From Vreelandella andesensis (GTDB lineage Bacteria; Pseudomonadota; Gammaproteobacteria; Pseudomonadales; Halomonadaceae), in assembly GCF_003989795.1 (NCBI RefSeq), contig NZ_RZHG01000010.1, positions 62,087 to 126,086 of the forward strand: a stretch of 64,000 bases of DNA, read 5' to 3'. The first letter of the stretch is position 1; each line of letters starts with the position of its first letter. The notes below the pieces were generated by a model. That model was not told where the DNA came from. It saw only the letters and a program-made list of their open reading frames with translations, and made no database searches. A program made the translations under genes and the position numbers. This document shows, one piece after another, positions 39,690 through 47,933 of this stretch.

Positions 39690-40646
39690 ATGAGTGTAAT
39701 GGTAAAACGACGAGTTCATGTCGCGGCGGCTGCAATGATCAGCGCCGATCAAAAGCGGGTCCTGATTGCGCGTCGGCCTTCTAATGTCGATCAAGGCGGC
39801 CTTTGGGAGTTTCCCGGTGGCAAGTTGGCGCCTTATGAAACAGGGCTGGAAGGTCTCAAACGCGAGCTTCACGAAGAGCTAGGCGTCGAGATTGTACGTG
39901 CCCGGCCACTTATCCGCGTACATCATGAGTATCCTGATAAACACATCCTACTGGATGTTTGGCAAGTACAAGAGTTTGCAGGCGAGCCCTTTGGTCGCGA
40001 GGGGCAGGCCGTGCGCTGGGTGCCCATGGAAGAGCTGGCAAATTATCCTTTTCCTGCTGCTAACCTGCCTATTTTGCGTGCAGTGATGTTGCCCACAGAC
40101 TATTTGATAACCGGCGAAGAAACTGATGAAGCACGCTTCGATAGCTTGTTAGAGAGAGCGTTGCATGAAGACAATGTAAGGCTAGTACAGCTGCGGGCGA
40201 AAAATCTTGATGAAGCAGCTTACATTGCCCGCGCTGAGCGTGCCCTGCGACTTTGCCGTCAGTATGAAGCCAAGCTGTTGCTGAACGGAGAGCCTGCGTT
40301 GCTTGACGCTATTGATGCTGATGGCATTCATTTAACGAGCGCACGGTTAATGGACCTTGAGCGGCGTCCGATCGCTGAAAATAAATGGCTCTCGGCGTCG
40401 ACTCATGATCAAAAGCAGCTTTCCCAGGCAGCGGTTTTAGGTTGCGATTTTGTGACGCTGTCGCCGTTGCGTACCACGCCTTCTCATCCAGAGGTAGCAC
40501 CGTTGGGATGGCATGACTTTCAGCAACTAGTGGAACGTGCTGGCATGCCAGTATTTGCGTTAGGTGGTATGACACGTTTTGATGCTAGCCACGCACGCGC
40601 TGTTGGCGCCCAGGGAATAGCCTCTATTCGTGATTTTTGGAAATAA
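39690..40646 (+). CDS. Nudix hydrolase (MutT-type) fused to a ThiE-like domain
   Basis: Two-domain protein. The N-terminal Nudix domain (about residues 4-135) has the box GGKLAPYETGLEGLKRELHE followed by ELG, and probably cleans oxidised nucleotides such as 8-oxo-dGTP, as MutT does. The C-terminal part (about 150-318) resembles thiamine-phosphate synthase (RLVQLRAKNLDEAAYIARAE, LLLNGEPALLDAIDADGIHL, DFVTLSPLRTTPSHP, FALGGM). Such fusions are known beside argJ in Pseudomonas; the job of the ThiE-like half is unclear. ATG 39690 was preferred over GTG 39675; ATG 39699 is also possible. Confidence 0.92.
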   Translation: MSVMVKRRVHVAAAAMISADQKRVLIARRPSNVDQGGLWEFPGGKLAPYETGLEGLKRELHEELGVEIVRARPLIRVHHEYPDKHILLDVWQVQEFAGEPFGREGQAVRWVPMEELANYPFPAANLPILRAVMLPTDYLITGEETDEARFDSLLERALHEDNVRLVQLRAKNLDEAAYIARAERALRLCRQYEAKLLLNGEPALLDAIDADGIHLTSARLMDLERRPIAENKWLSASTHDQKQLSQAAVLGCDFVTLSPLRTTPSHPEVAPLGWHDFQQLVERAGMPVFALGGMTRFDASHARAVGAQGIASIRDFWK

Positions 40647-40679
40647 AGCCAATAATCACATGTTAGTGCTTTAAACGCC

Positions 40680-40712
40680 GCGCCTGCTCCTGATGGGAGC
40701 AGGCGCTTTGTT
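40680..40712 (+). terminator. Terminator after the Nudix-ThiE gene
   Basis: Perfect 11-bp GC-rich stem, 40680-40690 with 40696-40706, a 5-base loop and TTTGTTTG. It lies between converging genes but the T-tract favours the plus strand. Confidence 0.85.
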
Positions 40713-40734
40713 TGTTCACCAATCTCATTTGTTA

Positions 40735-41637
40735 TCAATCGCGATAGCGACGTGTTAAATCACCGTAAGCATCAATACGCCGATCACGTAAATAAGGCCA
40801 GATTTGCCGCGTGCTCTCGCTACGCGCCATATCAATGCTAACTACCAGTTGCTGAGTATCTTCTCCTGCATGCGCTAGCAGTTCCCCCTGAGGGCCGCAC
40901 ACAAAGCTTCCCCCCCAAAACGCAATGCCGTCGCCAACGTTGGAGTGGTCAGGTTCAAAGCCGACACGGTTTGCAACCACTACAGGCAGCCCGTTAGCGA
41001 CGCCATGGGAGCGCTGTATAATTGTCCAAGCATCTTTCTGACGGTTTTTTTCAGCGTCATCATCGTTTGGATCCCAGCCGATAGCCGTGGGATAGAGAAG
41101 TAGTTCCGCTCCACTGAGTGCCATTAAGCGAGCCGCTTCTGGGTACCATTGATCCCAGCAAACCAGGACGCCTAGTCGCCCAACAGAGGTGTCAATGGGG
41201 GTGAACCCTTGTTTGCGTGAGTCATCGGCATCGCCTGGGGTAAAGTAAAACTTTTCGTAAAAGGCCGGATCATCCGGGATGTGCATTTTTCGATACTGTC
41301 CCACACGCCCTTTTGCACGGTCATAAACAACAGCTGTGTTGTGGTAAAGCCCTGCGGCACGCTTCTCAAACAGCGACCCTACCAGCACAATGTCTAATTC
41401 TTTAGCAAGTTCTGCTAAGTGTTGGCCAGTTGGGCCGTCTAGCGGTTCAGCCAAGTCAAACAGGGCAGGGTCTTCGTACTGGCAGAAGTAGTGAGTGGCA
41501 TGCAGCTCCTGAAGCAACACTAATTGTGCCCCTTGGCTAACGGCAGCGCGAATGCCAGCTTCGCTGGCAGCAATGCTGCGTGCTTTGTCTGGCCACGCAG
41601 GTTGTTGAACAACACCGACGGTTAAGCTGTTAGACAT
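40735..41637 (-). CDS. aguB: N-carbamoylputrescine amidase
   Basis: Nitrilase-superfamily amidase converting N-carbamoylputrescine to putrescine, CO2 and ammonia, the second step of agmatine use. The catalytic Glu-Lys-Cys triad is visible in LQELHATHYF (Glu), KMHIPDDP (Lys) and VLVCWDQWYPEAARL (Cys). The length of 300 is normal. AAGGAG five bases before ATG. It is downstream of aguA on the same strand, separated by a short spacer that contains a tandem repeat, so the two probably form an operon. Confidence 0.95.
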   Translation of the reverse strand: MSNSLTVGVVQQPAWPDKARSIAASEAGIRAAVSQGAQLVLLQELHATHYFCQYEDPALFDLAEPLDGPTGQHLAELAKELDIVLVGSLFEKRAAGLYHNTAVVYDRAKGRVGQYRKMHIPDDPAFYEKFYFTPGDADDSRKQGFTPIDTSVGRLGVLVCWDQWYPEAARLMALSGAELLLYPTAIGWDPNDDDAEKNRQKDAWTIIQRSHGVANGLPVVVANRVGFEPDHSNVGDGIAFWGGSFVCGPQGELLAHAGEDTQQLVVSIDMARSESTRQIWPYLRDRRIDAYGDLTRRYRD

Positions 41638-41648
41638 GATCGCTCCTT

Positions 41649-41696
41649 AGGATTGGCTATGCTTAGGATTGACTAAGCTCAGGATTGACTAAGCGC
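41649..41696. repeat. Three tandem copies of a 16-bp unit across the aguA stop
   Basis: Copies at 41649-41664 (diverged), 41665-41680 and 41681-41696, unit close to AGGATTGACTAAGCTC. The aguA stop codon (41679-41681) and its last residues lie in the array; the aguB ribosome site lies just beyond it. Confidence 0.88.
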
Positions 41697-42749
41697 AGGG
41701 GCAAGGGTGCCGTTCGGTAGCTGCATGGTTAAACAGTGCAGGCTGCCATGCTGGCGAATGACGCTAACACACTCGATTGGAATTAGCGTGTGTTCTGGGA
41801 AGGCGACACTCAGCGCTTGCAGTGCGACGATATCGGCGGGGTCGCCGTAAGTCGGTACCAGCACTGCATGATTGATAATCAAAAAATTAGCGTAAGTGGC
41901 AGGGAGGCGATGGCCATCTTCCGGATCAAAGCAGGCTTTTGGCCACGGCAAAGCAATTAAGTGATAAGGGTTGCCGTCGCGCTGACGAAATGCGATTAGC
42001 TCTTGCTCCATCGCTTTTAATGCAGAGTAATGTGGGTCGGTCGGGTCATCACAGCGGACATAAGCAATGGTAGAAGCGTTGCAAAAGCGTGCGAGCGTAT
42101 CAACATGGCTGTCGGTATCGTCACCCTCAAGATGCCCGTTCGCGAGCCAAAGAATTCGGTCGACACCAAAATCTGCCGCTAACCGAGCTTCAACATCTGT
42201 ACGTGAAAGTGTCGGGTTGCGGTTTGGGTTTAACAGGCAGGCTTCGGTAGTTAGCAGCGTGCCTTCTCCGTCAGTTTCAATAGCACCGCCTTCTAGCACC
42301 ATGCTCCGCGAGGCAATGGGACAGGCCCACACCCCGGCATTGGCCAGCCACTGGGTAAGCCGATTGTCATGGTCGGCGGGATACTTGCCTCCCCAGCCGG
42401 TAAACGTGTAATCCAGCATGAGTGGCTGCTGCGTTTCATCCACCACGGTAATAGGCCCATGATCTCTGGCCCAGGTGTCATCCGTAGGAGCGATAACAAG
42501 AACTAACTGTTGTTGGGGAATGCCATAGGCCTCAAACGTCGCTGCCAAACGGCGTTGGGTGGTTTCATCAAAAACGCTGATCAACACGCGCTGATAGCGC
42601 GTTGTTGCTATCACGATACGTTCAAGCGTTGCCTCAATACGCGATAGTAGTGATGCCCAGTCGCCGTCCGGGCGGGGCCAGGTCAGTTGCAAGCCGTCCT
42701 GGGGGTGCCACTCGGGCAATAAGCGGTAAGTTTTATTAGCCAACGTCAC
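41679..42749 (-). CDS. aguA: Agmatine deiminase
   Basis: Guanidino-group hydrolase converting agmatine to N-carbamoylputrescine. Seen: the family start LPEWHPQDGLQLTWPRPDGDW, WARDHGPITV, the EGGAIETDGEGTLLTTEACL block, the catalytic His region GDDTDSHVDTLARF and the catalytic Cys in HGSLHCLTMQLP. The length of 356 is normal. It starts at GTG 42749, five bases after AAGGG. The C-terminal LSQS and stop codon come from a 16-bp tandem repeat. It is divergent from the lol genes. Confidence 0.95.
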   Translation of the reverse strand: MTLANKTYRLLPEWHPQDGLQLTWPRPDGDWASLLSRIEATLERIVIATTRYQRVLISVFDETTQRRLAATFEAYGIPQQQLVLVIAPTDDTWARDHGPITVVDETQQPLMLDYTFTGWGGKYPADHDNRLTQWLANAGVWACPIASRSMVLEGGAIETDGEGTLLTTEACLLNPNRNPTLSRTDVEARLAADFGVDRILWLANGHLEGDDTDSHVDTLARFCNASTIAYVRCDDPTDPHYSALKAMEQELIAFRQRDGNPYHLIALPWPKACFDPEDGHRLPATYANFLIINHAVLVPTYGDPADIVALQALSVAFPEHTLIPIECVSVIRQHGSLHCLTMQLPNGTLAPALSQS

Positions 42750-42780
42750 TGATGCCCTTAATAGTCGAAAAAAACGTGCC

Positions 42781-42828
42781 TTAAAGACCTGTCTTAATGA
42801 CCTGCCCTAAAAACCTGTCTTAAAGACA
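42781..42828. repeat. 13-bp tandem repeat upstream of aguA
   Basis: Units near TTAAAGACCTGTC at 42781-42793, 42794-42806, 42807-42819 and a partial fourth to 42828. It lies 32 bases before the aguA start, where its promoter or leader should be. Confidence 0.88.
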
Positions 42829-42986
42829 ATGAGAATGGGCGCAATTTAGGGGCTTGTTTACCAACATGCAAGCGTTACTGTGTTTGAGGGAACGGTGAGC
42901 AGGCTTGTTACTCTAACGCAGCGTTGTTACATGCACCCATGCTAAAAAAACCGTACCATGGACGCTTATTACTAAGGAAGAATGCC

Positions 42987-44228
42987 ATGCTTGATCGTTT
43001 GCCTTTTCTGGTGGGGCTGCGCTACGTGCGCGCTAAACGCCGGAACCACTTTATTTCGTTTATTTCGCTAACTTCAATGTTGGGGTTAATGCTTGGCGTG
43101 GCAGTGCTAATCCTAGTGCTGTCGGTGATGAATGGTTTTGATCATGAGCTTCGCACCCGCATCTTGGGGATGGTGCCTCACACTAAAATTGAATCCCAAG
43201 AAGGGTTGGTTGAGTGGCAAGCGTTAGCAGAACAGCTCGTTGATCGGGAGCGAGTGATTGGTGCGGCGCCTTATGTTGAACAGCAGGGTATGTTTTCAGC
43301 GGGCGGAAGAAATCAAGGCGCCATGGTGAATGGCATCCATCCGGAGTGGGAAGATCAGGTGTCGATTATTGGTGAACACATGCGCGAAGGCCAGCTTTCC
43401 GATCTAGTACCTGGTGAGTGGAATGTGGTTCTAGGATCTATGCTGGCTCGTCGCTTGGGCGTGGGGGTGGGTGACCGCGTCACACTACTTGTTCCGGAGG
43501 CGTCAATTACGCCCGCTGGGGTTTTCCCAAGGCTAAAACGGTTTACGGTCAGCGGTATTTTTAGTGTCGGCGCTGATTTAGACGCCAATCTGGCTTACGC
43601 CAATATTGAAGACATGCAAACCTTAGCGCGCCTCGGCGATGCAGTGGGCGGCTTGCGGCTGGAACTGGATGACCTGTTTGTAGCTGGCAGTGAAACTCAG
43701 GCGATTGTCAACGAACTGGGCTTAGGCTACCGGGGCACGGATTGGACTGCTTCCCACGGCAGCCTCTTTCAAGCGATTCAGATGGAAAAGCGCATGATTG
43801 CATTGCTGCTTACCGTCATTATTGCTGTTGCTGCGTTTAACATCGTTTCTACGTTAGTGATGGTGGTGACCGATAAGCGAGCGGATATAGCCATTTTACG
43901 AACCATAGGCGCTACCCCGCGCTCGATTATGGGAATTTTTATTGTTCAAGGGCTAACCATTGGCCTTATTGGTATTGCGATTGGCGTTGCGGCGGGCGTT
44001 CTCTTAGCGCTCACCATCTCAGATGTAATCAGCTGGTTTGAAACGACGTTTGGTATTCAGTTCTTAGATGCCGGTGTTTACTTTATTAGTGATCTACCTT
44101 CTCAGCTGCAGTGGGGCGATGTGCGCGATATTGTCATCGCGGCCTTCGGTCTGACCTTCCTCTCGACGCTTTATCCCGCTTGGCGGGCCGCTCGGGTTCA
44201 GCCTGCCGACGTACTGCGTTATGAATAA
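42987..44228 (+). CDS. lolC: Lipoprotein-releasing ABC transporter permease (LolC/LolE/LolF family)
   Basis: Inner-membrane permease that, with LolD, extracts outer-membrane lipoproteins and passes them to LolA. Seen: first membrane helix at about residues 25-47, a large periplasmic domain, and three C-terminal helices of the FtsX domain (around [48 protein letters not shown]). ATG 42987 follows AAGGA; the frame is open 21 codons earlier without a good site. The protein is 413 residues. Only one permease gene is present, so it may act as a LolF-type homodimer, or its partner is elsewhere. Confidence 0.93.
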   Translation: MLDRLPFLVGLRYVRAKRRNHFISFISLTSMLGLMLGVAVLILVLSVMNGFDHELRTRILGMVPHTKIESQEGLVEWQALAEQLVDRERVIGAAPYVEQQGMFSAGGRNQGAMVNGIHPEWEDQVSIIGEHMREGQLSDLVPGEWNVVLGSMLARRLGVGVGDRVTLLVPEASITPAGVFPRLKRFTVSGIFSVGADLDANLAYANIEDMQTLARLGDAVGGLRLELDDLFVAGSETQAIVNELGLGYRGTDWTASHGSLFQAIQMEKRMIALLLTVIIAVAAFNIVSTLVMVVTDKRADIAILRTIGATPRSIMGIFIVQGLTIGLIGIAIGVAAGVLLALTISDVISWFETTFGIQFLDAGVYFISDLPSQLQWGDVRDIVIAAFGLTFLSTLYPAWRAARVQPADVLRYE

Positions 44229-44238
44229 GGATGCAATG

Positions 44239-44949
44239 ATGACCGCAACGACACCGCATACAGCAACGGTTATGCTGGAATGTAACAACCTGACACGAGT
44301 TTATAACGAAGGCCCTCAAGATCTCACTGTATTAGATCAGCTTGAACTTAAGGTGCATGCGGGAGAACGTGTTGCCATTGTGGGTAGCTCAGGCTCAGGT
44401 AAAACGACGTTGCTAAACCTGTTGGGTGGGCTTGACCGGCCTAGCGCTGGCAGTGTGGTGATTGCTGGCGAGCCGCTATCAGGGCTTAATGAAGCGGCAT
44501 TAGGCCGTTTTCGGAACCGTTATATTGGCTTTGTCTATCAGTTTCATCACTTGCTAGCAGAGTTCACAGCGGTCGAGAACGCCGCGCTTCCGTTAATTAT
44601 TCGCGGACAGTCAAAAAAGGTGGCTGAGCAGCGCGCTATGCAGTTGCTTGAGCGAGTAGGTATGAAAGCGCGTGCTGATCATAAGCCTGGCGAGCTTTCG
44701 GGAGGAGAACGCCAGCGAGTGGCGATCGCACGAGCGCTAGTGACAGACCCCAGCCTTGTGCTAATGGACGAGCCAACCGGCAACCTTGACCAAACCACGG
44801 CCAGCACCATTTTAGCGCTCATGGATGAGTTAGCTAAAGAGAGCGCCTGTGCATTTGTCATTGTGACTCATGATGTCAGCTTGGCTGCCCATCAGGATCG
44901 TGTGTTGAAGTTGGATGGTGGGCAGTTAATAGAGCAGAAAAACGACTAA
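44239..44949 (+). CDS. lolD: Lipoprotein-releasing system ATPase LolD
   Basis: ABC ATPase powering lipoprotein release. Seen: Walker [20 protein letters not shown]-loop region [18 protein letters not shown] with the typical LolD/MacB spacing, signature [15 protein letters not shown] and Walker [13 protein letters not shown]. The frame is open from ATG 44221, which would overlap the permease by eight bases; ATG 44239, seven bases after AAGGA, gives 236 residues and matches family length. It is co-transcribed with lolC. Confidence 0.95.
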   Translation: MTATTPHTATVMLECNNLTRVYNEGPQDLTVLDQLELKVHAGERVAIVGSSGSGKTTLLNLLGGLDRPSAGSVVIAGEPLSGLNEAALGRFRNRYIGFVYQFHHLLAEFTAVENAALPLIIRGQSKKVAEQRAMQLLERVGMKARADHKPGELSGGERQRVAIARALVTDPSLVLMDEPTGNLDQTTASTILALMDELAKESACAFVIVTHDVSLAAHQDRVLKLDGGQLIEQKND

Positions 44950-44961
44950 TACCTGAGGGGA

Positions 44962-45513
44962 CTAGTCATCGAACTCTGACTCAATACGAGCCCGGCGCTG
45001 CTGTCTCTTGAGACGGCGGCGCTTCCAATGGTGGGAAACGTGCCAGCGCCAAATAAGCCGTATGACGATATTGGCAATAATGGCTAAGAGTACGGCAGAA
45101 ATTAACGACCCAAGCATTAGCGGCGGCATAATGTCGTGCATTTGTTCTGCAATCCAGCGCGTCGATATGCGCGATGGCGCCTCTCTCACTGGTGCTTCTA
45201 AAAGAAATGTGCCAATACGATAATTAAAATAAAAAATAATTGGCATGGTGAGTGGATTCGTAATCCACACCAATCCTACTGAAAGTGCCAAATTACAACG
45301 GCTAAACCTTGCCCCCAGGGCTGCCACTACCATCTGAAACGGTATGGGTAGCATGGCGCAAAAGAGCCCCACGCTGAACGCGTTTGCAACGCTTCGACGT
45401 GTTAGAAGCCATAACCCGGGATCAGCAATTAATGGCGCAATGAAGCGAAGTGAGCGCTGTCGCCTTAAAGTGTCGGGTTTTGGCATGTAGCGCTGCAAGA
45501 AACGGCGCGGCAT
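44962..45513 (-). CDS. DUF2062 membrane protein
   Basis: Function unknown. The 183-residue protein has the DUF2062 pattern: a basic N-terminus (RRFLQRYMPKPDTLRRQRSL), conserved RSVANAFSVGLFCAMLPIPF and WITNPLTMPIIFYFNYRIG, two to three membrane helices in the middle and near residue 150, and a very basic C-terminal tail (HWKRRRLKRQQRRAR). In Pseudomonas the same family sits between lolC and comEC. It lies on the minus strand, tail to tail with lolD. Confidence 0.88.
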   Translation of the reverse strand: MPRRFLQRYMPKPDTLRRQRSLRFIAPLIADPGLWLLTRRSVANAFSVGLFCAMLPIPFQMVVAALGARFSRCNLALSVGLVWITNPLTMPIIFYFNYRIGTFLLEAPVREAPSRISTRWIAEQMHDIMPPLMLGSLISAVLLAIIANIVIRLIWRWHVSHHWKRRRLKRQQRRARIESEFDD

Positions 45514-45609
45514 GTCAGGTACTCTCTCAGTTGGTGCATCCTATTATCCATATAGCAACGTGCTTAGGCTACGGCGTGGGTATGAATGATTCAGTTCCAA
45601 GGAGGGAAT

Positions 45610-47877
45610 ATGCAACTAGGCGCCGCACTACCCGCTGCGTTGGCAGTATTGATAGGGGCGTTAGGCGCGCAGTTAAGCGGCCCCGAAGCGTACCTGCAGG
45701 TACTGTTGCCTGGTGTGCTCATAGTGGTGCTTTTGTTGGCTGTATTTCGGCGTAGGTTTCTAATTTGGTTATTTATATCAGGCTGGGTTTTTATCGGTGT
45801 GCAGCAAGAGTGGGGGCACCGTTTGCCAACTGGGCTCAGTGGTAAAGATGTCACCTTGCAGGCGCGAATTATCAATGTTCAAACGGACGCCGGCTCGTCA
45901 CGATTACGCCTGGCAGTTGAATCCTGTCTTTCTCCTACCAATCTTCCAAGCTGTGGCGCACTGCGCAGTGTGCGAGTAAGTGCTTACGATGATCAACGCT
46001 ACCGCGTTGGAGAGCGTTGGCAGATGACGCTGCGGCTTCGCCCACCTGGTGGCTTTTCCAACCCTGATACGTTTAATTTTCAACAGTGGTTGTGGCGCGA
46101 AGGCATACACGCGACTGGCTACGTGCGGCAAGAGCCTAAGCCTGAACGTCTGTCGGTGGCTACGCCGACACTTCGTCAGAAAGCAATTGAAATGCTGTCT
46201 AATCAACCATTGCAGGAGAAGACCCAGCGATGGCTTGCGGCGCTGACGCTGGGTGATAGTGAGCAGTTGACCCAAGATGATTGGACCCTGCTCAATGCAA
46301 CGGGTACCACGCACTTAGTGGTTATTTCTGGATTGCACGTTGGTCTCGTCGCTTCATTTGTACTGCTATTGGCTCGTTTTACTGCCAGGCTGGTAACGCC
46401 TACCAATTGGCGCCTGCGCGCTTGGCCCTGGTGGTTAGCGGGCGCGGCGGCAGTGGGATATGCCATGTTAGCTGGGCTAGCACCTCCTGCCATGCGAGCT
46501 ATGATCATGACGCTCTTAGGTTTATGGGTGCTTAGCGGACGTCATGCGCCGGGCGCTTGGCAAGCGTGGTGGCTTGCGCTAGGGATAGTGTTAGTGATTG
46601 ATCCGCTTGCACTGTGGCGGCCAGGTTTGTGGCTATCGTTTATCGCGGTAGGCTGGCTGATTATTATTTGGCAAGGCCGCCCCCGCCCAAAAGGGCTGAA
46701 AGGGTGGTGTTGGGCGCTATTGCGCTCTCAACTGCTTATAGCGCCACTAATGGCGGCAGCGGTGCTGGTAGCGTTTGGGAGAGTCGCCCCTGCGGCTCCC
46801 CTGGTTAATCTGGTTGCTGTACCTTGGGTCAGCTCCGTTATGGTACCCAGTGCATTATTAGGGTGGGTGCTGTCGCCACTGCCTGGCATCGGTTTTTTTG
46901 TGTGGTGGTGTTTTGAGCAGGCTCTGCAGGTGTTTCATCAGTTATTAGTCATGACTGTGCAATGGGCACCGCTTTTGCAGCCACCTGCAATACTGGTTTT
47001 TCCGCTAGTAGGTGCGCTGTTATTGATATCACTATGCTGGGGGCTTCCCAATGTTCCAGGGTGGCTGCGTACCAGCGCGACATTGTTACTATTAAGCTTC
47101 CCATGGTGGTCAGTGGGTGAACAGCTTAGCCAGGGCGAATTACGCGTCATTGTTTATGATGTTGGGCAAGGTCAGCTGATTGAGTTGCGTAGCGCCAACT
47201 ACCGATTACTGTATGACACAGGCCCCCAATTTCGCAGTGGATTTATGCCGTTGCAAACCCTTTGGTCTCCAGGTCAAGTGTTTGATCACGTTATTGTAAG
47301 TCATGCCGATAACGATCATGCCGGAGGTGTCAGTGCGCTTTTAAAACAGCACCAGGTAATGCAGTGGTCGGCTCCACGGGGAGAGCTTCTGCCCGTTGCT
47401 AGCGAGGCGTGCGTTCAAGGCCAGCAGTGGCGACGTGATGGCATCGACTACCAGATACTATGGCCACCAAAGGGGGAAAATGCATTCTCCTCAAATGATC
47501 GCTCCTGCGTACTTCAGGTAAGTGTGGGTGGACAGCGTTTATTAATCACGGGGGACGTCGGCAAGGACATCGAAAGAAGAATGTTAGCGAATATCGCTCC
47601 GCCGATTAGCGTGTTAGTAGCCGGGCATCATGGAAGCAATACAAGTTCGGGTGTTCAGTTCGTTCAAGTCAGCCGTCCACGGCATGTCATTTTTAGTGCT
47701 GGGAAAGATAATCCCTATAACCATCCTGTTGATTTGGTAGTGCGACGCTTTCGATACCAACAGAGCTGTTTGTGGAGTACCGCTCAGGATGGTGCTCTTG
47801 AATTTAGCCTCAACGCTACTCAACCTGTACAAATCATTTCGATGCAAAAACAGCTGGGCGTTCGTAAGCGGTGTTGA
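45610..47877 (+). CDS. comEC: ComEC/Rec2 family DNA uptake channel
   Basis: Inner-membrane channel for single-stranded DNA in natural transformation. Seen: N-terminal membrane helices, an OB-like soluble domain, the competence domain with about eight helices and the conserved VVISGLHVGL, and a C-terminal metallo-beta-lactamase-like domain with VSHADNDHAGG and VAGHHGSNTSSG. ATG 45610 follows GGAGGG; an in-frame ATG eight codons earlier lacks one. The 755-residue gene is intact, so natural transformation is possible if the rest of the machinery exists elsewhere. Confidence 0.94.
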   Translation: MQLGAALPAALAVLIGALGAQLSGPEAYLQVLLPGVLIVVLLLAVFRRRFLIWLFISGWVFIGVQQEWGHRLPTGLSGKDVTLQARIINVQTDAGSSRLRLAVESCLSPTNLPSCGALRSVRVSAYDDQRYRVGERWQMTLRLRPPGGFSNPDTFNFQQWLWREGIHATGYVRQEPKPERLSVATPTLRQKAIEMLSNQPLQEKTQRWLAALTLGDSEQLTQDDWTLLNATGTTHLVVISGLHVGLVASFVLLLARFTARLVTPTNWRLRAWPWWLAGAAAVGYAMLAGLAPPAMRAMIMTLLGLWVLSGRHAPGAWQAWWLALGIVLVIDPLALWRPGLWLSFIAVGWLIIIWQGRPRPKGLKGWCWALLRSQLLIAPLMAAAVLVAFGRVAPAAPLVNLVAVPWVSSVMVPSALLGWVLSPLPGIGFFVWWCFEQALQVFHQLLVMTVQWAPLLQPPAILVFPLVGALLLISLCWGLPNVPGWLRTSATLLLLSFPWWSVGEQLSQGELRVIVYDVGQGQLIELRSANYRLLYDTGPQFRSGFMPLQTLWSPGQVFDHVIVSHADNDHAGGVSALLKQHQVMQWSAPRGELLPVASEACVQGQQWRRDGIDYQILWPPKGENAFSSNDRSCVLQVSVGGQRLLITGDVGKDIERRMLANIAPPISVLVAGHHGSNTSSGVQFVQVSRPRHVIFSAGKDNPYNHPVDLVVRRFRYQQSCLWSTAQDGALEFSLNATQPVQIISMQKQLGVRKRC

Positions 47878-47933
47878 TGCGGGTCACCATAAGGTAGAAT
47901 TCTGTCAACTGTTCACTATGCCTGGGAGCGCGT

